Assembly: GCA_021083345.1 (NCBI GenBank)
Contig: JAJGRE010000002.1
Span: 682,001 to 746,000 of the forward strand
Length of the DNA: 64,000 nt
Reading direction: 5' to 3'
DNA from: Calditrichales bacterium MX18-03
GTDB taxonomy: Bacteria > Bacillota > Clostridia > Lutisporales > Lutisporaceae
In this document: positions 55,270 to 62,895 of the stretch, in pieces
Layout: every line of letters starts with the position of its first letter
Numbering within the stretch: position 1 is the stretch's first letter
Made by a program: the position numbers and the translations under genes
Notes under the pieces: model-generated
Seen by the model: only the letters and a program-made list of their open reading frames with translations
The model's database searches: none
What the model was told of the DNA's origin: nothing

Positions 55270-56499
55270 TTATTCCTCCCAGCTAATATTTTGGCTTGCA
55301 TCCTGTAAAACGGTGCTGATTTTCTCTAGTGCCCAATCGATTTCATCTTTACTGATAATGAGCGGGGGAGCGAAGCGTATGGTCTGGTCATGGGTCTCCT
55401 TACACAATACCCCGAGTGCCATCAAACGTTCACAGAAGGGGCGGGCCTTTCCGCATTCCGCTTTGATTTCAACACCGATGAGCAATCCCTTCCCGCGGAT
55501 CTCTTTGACGTAGGGGCTGTTCAGCTCCTGCAGCCTTTTACTGAAGTATTCTCCCAGCGTCTCCGACCTTTCTTCCAGCTTTTCATCCAGCAAGACCTGG
55601 ATCGACGCCAGCCCTACTGCTGCTCCCAGAGGATTGCCGCCGAAGGTGGAACCGTGGTCTCCCGGCTTGAACACCTCCATCACTTCCGTATTCGACAGCA
55701 TGGCCGATACCGGATAAACGCCGCCTCCCAGGGCTTTTCCAACCACCAGGATATCCGGCTGCGCTGCTTCATGCTGGAAAGCAAACATCTTGCCGGTTCT
55801 GGCAAAGCCGGTCTGTATCTCATCAAAAATCAGCAGCACATTGTTTTCCCTGGTGATCTCCCGGATTTTTGCGAGACAACCCTTTTCCGGAACAATGACG
55901 CCGCCCTCGCCTTGAATGGGTTCCATCATGAATGCGATGGTATTGCGGGTAATCGCCTTTTCCAAAGCCTCCGCATCCCCGTATGGGATGACCTTGAAAC
56001 CGGGTGTGAAAGGACCAAAGCCCATCCGGTACTGCTCCTCGGTAGAGAAGCTTACGATGGAAATAGTCCTGCCATGAAAGTTGTTGGCACAAACGATGAT
56101 CTCAGCCTGGTTTTCCTCCACGCCCTTTTTCTGATACCCCCACTTTCTGGCAGCCTTTAAAGCTGTTTCAACTGCTTCTGCCCCTGTATTCATGGGCAGT
56201 GCCTTTTCAAAGCCTGAAATCTCGCATAGCTTGCTGAGGAAGGGACCCATCTTGTCGTTGTGAAAGGCTCTGGAAGTCAGGGTGACCTTGCCTGCCTGCT
56301 CTACAAGGGCATCAATGATCCTGGGGTGACGGTGCCCCTGATTGAGTGCGGAGTATGCCGACAGCATATCCAGGTATTTTTTCCCTTCCACATCGTGAAC
56401 CCAGGCACCTTCTCCTTTTTCGATCACGACAGGCAGTGGATGATAGTTGTGCGCACTGCAGCTTTCGACCTCTTGAATGACTTTCTTTGTGGTTTCCAT
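55270..56499 (-). CDS. rocD: Ornithine aminotransferase
   Basis: 409 residues, class III aminotransferase. Moves the delta-amino group of ornithine to 2-oxoglutarate. MLSAYSALNQGHRHP near residue 45, NTGAEAVETALKAARKWGY near residue 104, ANNFHGRT, FDEIQTGFARTG and the PLP lysine in VVGKALGGGVYPVSA near residue 255. These favour ornithine over acetylornithine. The ATG at 56497-56499 has GGAGGG 6 nt upstream. With proC it converts ornithine to proline, and two proline T-boxes precede it. Confidence 0.94.
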   Translation of the reverse strand: METTKKVIQEVESCSAHNYHPLPVVIEKGEGAWVHDVEGKKYLDMLSAYSALNQGHRHPRIIDALVEQAGKVTLTSRAFHNDKMGPFLSKLCEISGFEKALPMNTGAEAVETALKAARKWGYQKKGVEENQAEIIVCANNFHGRTISIVSFSTEEQYRMGFGPFTPGFKVIPYGDAEALEKAITRNTIAFMMEPIQGEGGVIVPEKGCLAKIREITRENNVLLIFDEIQTGFARTGKMFAFQHEAAQPDILVVGKALGGGVYPVSAMLSNTEVMEVFKPGDHGSTFGGNPLGAAVGLASIQVLLDEKLEERSETLGEYFSKRLQELNSPYVKEIRGKGLLIGVEIKAECGKARPFCERLMALGVLCKETHDQTIRFAPPLIISKDEIDWALEKISTVLQDASQNISWEE

Positions 56500-56533
56500 A
56501 CATAACCCTCCTAAAAAATAATGAATAATAAAT

Positions 56534-56768
56534 AAAAAAACCTCCATCCCAAAAAGGGACGAAGGTTATTCGCGGTACCACCCAACTTGACTAGCCGCTG
56601 CCGAAACAGATGCTAATCCACTTTGCGCCTTTAACGCAGGCCTACGGACAAACTTTTTCATTTGCAGCTCTGAGGGCGGGTTCAAAGAAAATAATCTTAG
56701 AAGACCTTTCAGCCGGTGAGTCTTCCTCTCTTTCAGAATCTTTCCTTCTACTATTCCTCTTCATAGCC
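56534..56768 (-). promoter_or_regulatory. Proline T-box, copy next to rocD
   Basis: On the minus strand: Stem I with AGAGAGGAAGACTCACC, the specifier CCC (complement of 56678-56680) in TTTGAACCCGCCC, the canonical T-box core GGGTGGTACCGCG, and a terminator stem AACCTTCGTCCC with GGGATGGAGGTT followed by a T run (56534-56572 region). Specifier fits tRNA-Pro, matching the proline pathway genes. Confidence 0.92.
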
Positions 56769-56846
56769 CTATTGATATTGAATTGGCAGATATTCCTTAA
56801 TGATCTGAGATCTTTCATTACACTCAGGATGACATGCACCCCAAAA

Positions 56847-57095
56847 TAAAAAACCTCCATCCCAAAAAGGGACGAAGGTTATTCGCGATACCACCCAACT
56901 TGACTAGCCGCTGCCGAAACAGATGCTAATCCACTTTGCGCCTTTAACGCAGGCCTACGGACAAACTTTTTCATTTGCAGCTCTGAGGGCGGGTTCAAAG
57001 AAAATAATCTTAGAAGACCTTTCAGCCGGTGAGTCTTCCTCTCTTTCAGAATTTTCCCTTCTACTATTCCTCTTCATAGCCTTTGATATTAATTA
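56847..57095 (-). promoter_or_regulatory. Proline T-box, distal duplicate with altered core
   Basis: A near-identical copy displaced by exactly 313 bp, including its own terminator (about 56848-56880) and the CCC specifier (complement of 56991-56993). The core reads GGGTGGTATCGCG; the change at 56888 turns the UGGUACC bulge into UGGUAUC. The tRNA-pairing UGGU remains intact. It lies next to the promoter, so transcription must pass it first. Confidence 0.9.
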
Positions 57096-57101
57096 TTGCT
57101 T

Positions 57102-57130
57102 ATTATACAGTATATATTTACCGCTGTCAA
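57102..57130 (-). promoter_or_regulatory. Consensus promoter of rocD-proC
   Basis: Perfect TTGACA (57125-57130), 17-bp spacer, perfect TATAAT (57102-57107) on the minus strand, placed just after the cupin stop codon. It drives both T-box leaders. Confidence 0.9.
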
Positions 57131-57139
57131 ATGGTTTAT

Positions 57140-57487
57140 TCAGTTCAGACTGAAAACCACGATCAGAAGCATCTTGAACCTTTCTGCCGCCAGAAGTCCA
57201 TGTGGGATGTTAGCCGGCATGACGATGCTTTCACCTTTTTTCACATTGAAGGTCTGATCTCCAATTGTTATCTCTGCGGAGCCGTCCAGTATATAGACCA
57301 AAGCGTCACCGCCGGCAGAATGGGTGCTGATCTCTTCACCCTTGTCAAAGGCGAAAAGCGTCACACTGAGAGGCCTTCCCTGAGCCAGTGTCCTGCTGAC
57401 CACCCTGCCCTCCTGGTAATCCACCAATGTCTCAAATTCAACAACCTTTGCAAAATCCATATTCTTGATAAAATGCTGTCCGTTCAT
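57140..57487 (-). CDS. Small cupin-domain protein
   Basis: 115 residues, a single beta-barrel cupin. Motif 1 is EEISTHSAGGDALVYILDG (residues about 51-69) and motif 2 is GESIVMPANIPHGL (about 84-97); of the usual metal ligands, the His in motif 1 and the His in PHG are present, so metal binding is possible. Family members act as sugar or ligand-binding proteins; function unknown. It lies directly upstream of the rocD promoter. Confidence 0.85.
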   Translation of the reverse strand: MNGQHFIKNMDFAKVVEFETLVDYQEGRVVSRTLAQGRPLSVTLFAFDKGEEISTHSAGGDALVYILDGSAEITIGDQTFNVKKGESIVMPANIPHGLLAAERFKMLLIVVFSLN

Positions 57488-57675
57488 AATAATCTCCTTT
57501 CATTCCTTTACATTCATACATTCAATTGTCAATTAGTTTTCCCAAGTCCGTTCATTTTATCTCGCACCTGAGTTTTACCTCTTGACTCCATCATAAAGGA
57601 AGACAGAAAGGATTTCCGTGACTTCAGTCACACATAAAAAAAGAAGGAAACACTTTGGATCATAGCTAGAGTCGA

Positions 57676-57720
57676 TGGGGACAGGTTCCTTGTCCGTTTG
57701 GGACAAGGAACCTGTCCCCA
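57676..57720. repeat. Perfect palindromic repeat, GGGGACAGGTTCC type
   Basis: Left arm TGGGGACAGGTTCCTTGTCC (57676-57695) and an exact complement (57701-57720) with a 5-nt loop. It is located 28 bp after the formate dehydrogenase stop, which begins at 57749 on the minus strand. It resembles GGGGACAGGTTCC repeats seen in many bacterial genomes. Confidence 0.85.
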
Positions 57721-57748
57721 TTAGCTTTCCCCATTAGCTTCGGTTTTT

Positions 57749-60418
57749 TTACTTCTTCACTGCTACGGCGCAGACCTTCAGTTCCGGCGTCTTGCAGTTG
57801 GGATCCAGCGCGCTGTTGGTCAGCACGTTGGCTGCGGCTTCGGCGAAGTGGAAGGGTATAAAAACAACATTTCCGCTTACGCGATCCGTTACTTTTGCTT
57901 TGATGGAAATCTCCCCTCTTCTGGAGGACACCTTCAGCATATCGCCGTCCTTGACACCAAGCTCTGCTGCAGCCGATGGGCTGATTTCCAAATAGCTCTC
58001 CGGAACCTTGGCTTCCAGGCCCTTGACTCTTTTTGTCATGGTCCTGGTATGATAATGGTACAACACACGTCCTGTAGTCAGCGCAAAGGGATACTGCTCA
58101 TCCGTAGGCTCAACGGGTTCTTGGTGTTCAACCCCTTTAAACAGACCCTTGCCTCTTGAAAACGCACCCTTATGCAAATACGACGTACCCGGATGCGCCT
58201 TGTCGGGGCACGGCCACTGGATACCGCACTCCTCCAGCCGCTCATAACTCATTCCCGCATAGGACGGCGTTAGGGAAGCTATCTCGTCAAAGATCTCAGA
58301 AGGATCCCGATACATGCTCTTATAGCCCAAAGCATTCATCAGTTCCATAATGATGACCCAATCCGGTTTGGCGCTGCCCGGCGCCTCTACCGCCTTCCTC
58401 ACGCGCTGGACCCTCCTCTCGGTGTTGGAGAAGGTGCCATCCTTTTCCGCAAAGGCAGCTGCAGGCAATACCACATCAGCCAGTTCTGCCGTCTCGGTCA
58501 GAAAGATATCCTGCACCACCAGAAAATCGGTATGGGTCAGTGCGTGCCTGACGTGTGCGGTATCCGGATCGGACACCATGGGGTTTTCACCCATGATATA
58601 GAGGAACTTGATGTCGCCCCTGCAGGCGGCATCCATCATCTCCGGCACTGTCAGCCCCGCCTTGGCGGACAGCCTGGTGTTCCAGGCCTGCTCAAATTTC
58701 GCGATGACCTCCGGCTTGCTGACCGGCTGGTAGCCCGGCAGCGTGGCCGGAAGCGCGCCCATGTCGCAGGCACCCTGAACATTGTTCTGTCCGCGGAGGG
58801 GATTGACGCCGGAGGATGCCTTGCCCAGCTGTCCGCAGAGCATGGCCAGGTTGGACACCGACATGACGTTGCCGACGCCGTTGCTGTGCTGCGTAATGCC
58901 CATGCAGTATATGATGCTGGCCTTATCGGCCTTGGCATACAGCCTAGCCGCTGCAACGATGTCTTCCGCCTTCACGCCGCACAGCTGCGCTGCCCGCTCA
59001 GGCGTATACGCCTTCACCACACGCTCAAGCGTCTCAAAGCCTTCCGTCCGCTCCTCAATAAATGCCTTGTCCTGCCATCCCTCAGCCAGGATCACATGCA
59101 TCATGCCGTTCAGAAGCGCTACGTTGCTTCCCGGCCTGATCTGCAGGAACACATCGGCTTCTTTTGCCAGTTCTATCTCACGGGGCTCGGCTACGATCAG
59201 CTTTGCCCCCTTTCCGATTGCCTGTCTGATCTTGGCTCCGATCACCGGATGGTTTTCGGTGGTATTGGAGCCGATAATCAATATCGTATCGGCATCAATC
59301 AACTCATTGATGCTGTTTGTCATGGCGCCGCTACCCAATGTCGTTGCAAGACCTGCAACGGTTGCGGCATGTCAGAGGCGGGCGCAGTGGTCCACATTGT
59401 TGGTGCCTGCCACCGCCCGGAACAGCTTCTGCATGAGATAATTCTCTTCATTGGTACATCTGGCAGAGGTAAAGGTTCCCATCGCGTCGGGCCCATGCTG
59501 CTCCTTGATCTCCAGCATTTTACCTGCAATCGTCCGGTACGCTTCTTCCCAGCTTGCTTCCGCCAGTTTGCCGTCTTTTCTGATCAATGGCGTCTTTAAC
59601 CGGTCCGGATGATCCAGGAACCGGTAACCGAACTTGCCTTTTACGCAGAGAAGCCCGTCGTTGGGCTCTGTTTCAACCGGCTCTGCACCGACAACCTTGT
59701 TTCCTTTCACCTTCAGCTCCAGCTGACAGCCTACGCCGCAGTAAGCACAGGTGGTTTTGACTGTTCGCACCTCCCATTGCCGGAATTTGACATCGCTTTT
59801 CGGCATCAGTGCGCCCACAGGACAGGCCGATACACAGTTTCCGCAGGAAACACAGGTGGATGCTTCAAAATCCCTTTCATAGGGAATACCGATATGGGTA
59901 TTGAAGCCTCTTTGATTGTAGTTAATTGCGCCCGTACATTGCAGCTCGTTGTCAACTCTGACGCACCGCCCGCACAGGATGCATTTGTTCCGATCAAGAT
60001 AGAAGAAAGGGTTGCTGTCATCTATCGGATAGTTTTTCTTTGCGCCCTGGTAGCCCCCTTCCTTGACGTCATACTCGAAGCAATAGTCCTGCAGCTTGCA
60101 GGCGCCTGCCTTGGCGCAAGTCAGGCAGTCCAAAGGATGGTTTTCAATCATCAGCCGTAGAATTTCCTTCCTGGCTTCTATGACACTGGGCGAGTGGGTC
60201 TCCACCATCATGCCCTCCGATACCGGTACGGTGCAGGCCGTCATCAGGGAACGAGCTCCTTTGACCTCTACCACGCAGATGCGGCAGGCACCATGGCCTG
60301 TCAGGCGTTTGTCGTGGCAAAAAGTCGGCAGGCTGATTCCCATTTGTTCCGCTGCCTGCAGTATGGTGAAGCTGTTTTCAACCTGGACAGCCTGCCCGTT
60401 AATTGTGAGATTTACCAT
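57749..60418 (-). CDS. fdhA: Formate dehydrogenase catalytic subunit, selenocysteine-containing
   Basis: 889 residues if the in-frame TGA at 59372-59374 is read as selenocysteine (residue 349, in DHCARL-U-HAATVAGL). N-terminal [2Fe-2S] domain (Cys34, 45, 48, 62), a NuoG-type His-Cys segment (MIENHPLDCLTCAKAGACKL), two [4Fe-4S] motifs (CILCGRCVR; CVSCGNCVSACPVGAL), the molybdopterin-domain cluster CAYCGVGC near residue 225, then the Mo/W-bisPGD catalytic domain. Sec at this position is the metal ligand. Oxidises formate or reduces CO2. The long N-terminus fits an NAD(P)-, ferredoxin- or hydrogenase-linked complex. The start has GGGGGAG upstream. Confidence 0.94.
59342..59374 (-). promoter_or_regulatory. 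Bacterial SECIS element and Sec UGA codon of fdhA
   Basis: The TGA (complement of 59372-59374) is followed by a hairpin CGTTGCA-GGTCT-TGCAACG (complement of 59342-59360). The 7-bp stem and GGTCT apical loop sit about 18 nt after the TGA and closely match the apical part of the E. coli fdhF SECIS, including the loop that SelB binds. Confidence 0.9.
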
Positions 60419-60487
60419 TGTGCTCCCCCTTTATGTAAAGAATACGAAATAGAATCATCTCATTATAATCAAAACACAATTAAATAC

Positions 60488-60515
60488 ATTATAAATCAAT
60501 TTACAGAAAAATCAA
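60488..60515 (-). promoter_or_regulatory. Candidate promoter of fdhA
   Basis: On the minus strand TTGATT (60510-60515), 16 bp, TATAAT (60488-60493), about 70 bp before the fdhA start. A second TATAAT lies further downstream without a good -35. Confidence 0.55.
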
Positions 60516-60642
60516 TCGATAATTATGGTTTTCACAAAGTAAATAAGGCCTCTATTAAAGCATTTAACAACCAAGGACGCCTTCTTTGAAACTCATTTAC
60601 GGAAAGTGGTACACTAAGGAAATTGATACTTTCCTATTCGTT

Positions 60643-60663
60643 AAAAAAAGCCTGCTCGGATAT
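60643..60663 (-). terminator. Distal half of a terminator split by the IS element
   Basis: On the minus strand ATATCC, GAG, CAGGCTTTTTTT. It pairs with the arm at 62391-62408 on the far side of the insertion. Originally the two formed the terminator of the hydrogenase-ECF operon. Confidence 0.65.
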
Positions 60664-60752
60664 TTTGATATTGAACTGCCCCCTGTCAAGTAGACAGGAC
60701 AAAAAAGAAAAACGATCGAACTGGATTTCGTCAACAAACGGAATCCAGTTTT

Positions 60753-61670
60753 TTATGCTGCATTTTCGAGCAGCTGTCGGTAAGTCATAGGCGCTAGATG
60801 ATCTAGCTTTTTCTGACGACGCTCAAAGTTGTAGAATTGGATGTAATGCTCAATAGATGTGGCTAAGCTGTCATAGTCCTCAAATTTGTTTAGATAGTAC
60901 ATCTCGCACTTTAGGATGCCCCAAAACCCCTCCATTGGCCCATTATCAATGCAGCGCCCCACACGGGACATGCTTTGTGTCATCCCGGCATTATCCAGCC
61001 TAGATTTGAACTGCCGACTGGTGTACTGAAAGCCCCGATCGCTATGAAATAGCGGATGGGCGTCAGTATATTTGGCTACAGCCAGATCAAACGTATCGAA
61101 TACAAGGCGATTATCGTTACGTTTTCCAATTGCAAATGAAACAATACCCTTGTCCTTAAGGTCGAGGATTGCGCTCAAATACAGTTTCTCATTGGCTCCA
61201 TATTTGAATTCTGTTATATCGGTTAGCCATTTCTCGTTGAGTTTATCTGCTGTAAACTTACGGTTCAGAATGTTCTCTGCCGTAATCTCCGGTGTGGAGC
61301 GCTGGTATTGCGGACGCTTTCTACGGATGACAGCCTTTAGCCCTACGATCCTCGTCAAACGGTAAACTCGCTTGTAGTTGTATTGGGTATTGCATTGGTT
61401 GTTCAACTCGTCTGTTATCCTGCGGTATCCATAAATCCCGTTGAATTCGGCATATATATATCCAATCTTATGTAGCAAATCTTCGCTCTCTTCCTCTCGC
61501 GCACTCTTGCTGCGGCTGAGCCACTTGTAGTATGATGACCGGTTCAGATTTAAGATTCGGCAGATCCTTTCAATAGGATAACCTTTCTCTTTATGTAACT
61601 CAGTAACTGCAACATATAGACATTCCTGCCTGACGCCGTTCAGTCCCGCCTCCTTTCTACCTCCTGAACT
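60753..61670 (-). CDS. IS3-family transposase OrfB (produced by -1 frameshift)
   Basis: The frame is open from the slippery site at 61670 to 60753, about 305 residues, without a good start of its own; a TTG at 61478 is unlikely. The integrase core has the DDE triad: WLTDITEFKYG, LFHSDRGFQYTS and NGPMEGFWGILKCEMYY, and the HTH-like N-terminal part RSSYYKWLSRSK. It would be made as an OrfAB fusion by a -1 shift on A-AAA-AAA (complement of 61670-61676). All catalytic residues are present, so the element may be active. Confidence 0.88.
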   Translation of the reverse strand, partial: SSGGRKEAGLNGVRQECLYVAVTELHKEKGYPIERICRILNLNRSSYYKWLSRSKSAREEESEDLLHKIGYIYAEFNGIYGYRRITDELNNQCNTQYNYKRVYRLTRIVGLKAVIRRKRPQYQRSTPEITAENILNRKFTADKLNEKWLTDITEFKYGANEKLYLSAILDLKDKGIVSFAIGKRNDNRLVFDTFDLAVAKYTDAHPLFHSDRGFQYTSRQFKSRLDNAGMTQSMSRVGRCIDNGPMEGFWGILKCEMYYLNKFEDYDSLATSIEHYIQFYNFERRQKKLDHLAPMTYRQLLENAA

Positions 61671-62323
61671 TTTTTTAATATCTCTATCTCCATATCCTTT
61701 TGTCTGTTCGCAGCCTCTAACAGTTTAACTTCCGCACGAAGGCGCTCGACCTCGTTCATCTCTTCCAATGGTTTTCTCTTACCGCGCTTATCGACGAGCC
61801 CTTCCACACCGTGTTCTTCGTACTTTCGTACCCAACTGTAAATCTGCTGGTAGGATACGTGGTATTTCTCAATCGTCTTGCCATAGTCCTTTCCATTGGA
61901 AATGCAGTGACTCACCATCTCTATGCGTTCTTCACAGGTAGTTTTGCGTCCATTGACCATATAGATTTCACTCCCACTTTTTGGTGTTCTGAACTCTTTA
62001 TGGTCATTATACTTCTTTATCCATCTTCGTACAATCTGAGGATCTGTAATGTCATATTTTCGGCATAGCCCTTCTATAGAAATATCTCCTGCTATATACT
62101 CTTTTACTACCATCACTTTCAGTTCAGCAGAGTATTTCCGGTCCTTTGCAGTTGGTACCAGGCCTTCTATACCCCGCGTCTCATACAATCGTACCCATTG
62201 TCTTAGTATAGTCTGGCTGATCCCTGTTGTTTCACATATAGAGCTAATTCCTTCCTTCCCGGCCAAGTAGTCTTCAACGATCTTTATTTTCCTTTCTACA
62301 GGTAATCGTCCCTTTTGCGGCAT
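61640..62323 (-). CDS. IS3-family OrfA (DNA-binding helix-turn-helix protein)
   Basis: 227 residues, longer than most OrfA, because it carries several consecutive helix-turn-helix units: SICETTGISQTILRQWVRLY, EGLCRKYDITDPQIVRRWIK and TIEKYHVSYQQIYSWVRKYE. A leucine-zipper-like tail follows (ERLRAEVKLLEAANRQKDME). It ends 30 bp inside the OrfB frame with the A7 slippery run. It binds the element ends and forms the OrfAB fusion. Confidence 0.9.
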   Translation of the reverse strand: MPQKGRLPVERKIKIVEDYLAGKEGISSICETTGISQTILRQWVRLYETRGIEGLVPTAKDRKYSAELKVMVVKEYIAGDISIEGLCRKYDITDPQIVRRWIKKYNDHKEFRTPKSGSEIYMVNGRKTTCEERIEMVSHCISNGKDYGKTIEKYHVSYQQIYSWVRKYEEHGVEGLVDKRGKRKPLEEMNEVERLRAEVKLLEAANRQKDMEIEILKKVQEVERRRD

Positions 62324-62390
62324 AAAAATACTCCCTTCAAAGTTTTCAGATGTTTTTTATTTCATCTGTCTACTTTGAAGGGAGCATATC

Positions 62391-62408
62391 ATATCCAAAC
62401 AGGCTTTT
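62391..62408 (-). terminator. Proximal half of the split terminator
   Basis: On the minus strand AAAAGCCTGTTTGGATAT. It is complementary to the arm at 60643-60663 apart from three central bases. Without the IS these would form a hairpin with a T tail right after the ECF gene stop. Confidence 0.65.
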
Positions 62409-62412
62409 CATT

Positions 62413-62889
62413 TTAGCTGTTTCCCTTTTCCAATGCTTTCAGTACGATCAGTGCTATTGCACCGCCGGCTACGGCTGTCACCAGCTGCGGCAGGCTAAGA
62501 GCTACCTTGATGGGCGGCTTGACGGTGATGAGGAAATTCACCACTGCATAAAGCAGTGCGAATTTCGCCAATGATGCTGCTGCAACACCCAGGTATCTAT
62601 TTTTATTTTGAATGAGCCAATACAATACCGCATAAACAATGTTTCCTGCTACGATAAACGGCAGTACCGGCAGCATGGCAGGCGGCTGAACGCCCAGTGC
62701 AAGAGCCAGGAAAGGCGTCAGTGTACCGATGGCTGCTGCCCACAGGGGACCGCAAACCGATGCCGCAATGATCAGTACGGTATTAATACCTGCACCGGTG
62801 AAGAACTGACCCAGCTTCACAAGCTGAAACACCATGGCAATTGCCAGCAATATCGCTGCTTTAGTCAGTATGTTTAGCTTACCCTTCAT
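62413..62889 (-). CDS. ECF-type transporter S component
   Basis: 158 residues with five to six membrane helices, shaped like the small substrate-binding subunit of energy-coupling factor transporters (ILLAIAMVFQLVKLGQFFTG, AAAIGTLTPFLALALGVQPP, FIVAGNIVYAVLYWLI). The substrate is unknown. It lies 6 bp after the hydrogenase gene and is thus co-transcribed; the link could concern a cofactor or metal, but this is a guess. Confidence 0.65.
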   Translation of the reverse strand: MKGKLNILTKAAILLAIAMVFQLVKLGQFFTGAGINTVLIIAASVCGPLWAAAIGTLTPFLALALGVQPPAMLPVLPFIVAGNIVYAVLYWLIQNKNRYLGVAAASLAKFALLYAVVNFLITVKPPIKVALSLPQLVTAVAGGAIALIVLKALEKGNS

Positions 62890-62895
62890 TTAACA

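Larger units (their letters stand above)
60677..62386. mobile_element. IS3-family insertion sequence
   Basis: About 1.7 kb. Terminal inverted repeats TGCCCCCTGTCAAGTAGACAG (60677-60697, first 20 plus one) and the complement of 62366-62386 agree except for a few positions. It carries two overlapping frames in the IS3 arrangement. A clear target duplication is not visible. It lies in the loop of an intrinsic terminator between the ECF gene and fdhA. Confidence 0.9.

Noticed and set aside
56500-57139. Open frames of 70-90 codons on either strand in the region upstream of rocD
   Set aside because: They lie in the duplicated T-box leaders and repeat because the RNA sequence repeats.
59339-59374. 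Apparent nonsense mutation splitting formate dehydrogenase into two genes
   Set aside because: The TGA is exactly at the Sec position and a matching SECIS hairpin follows, so recoding is the better explanation.
60660-60680. Target-site duplication of the IS element
   Set aside because: The bases directly outside the two inverted repeats do not match in direct orientation at 3-5 bp.
60753-61670. OrfB as a decayed transposase lacking a start
   Set aside because: The A7 slippery site and the intact DDE residues show the normal IS3 frameshift arrangement.
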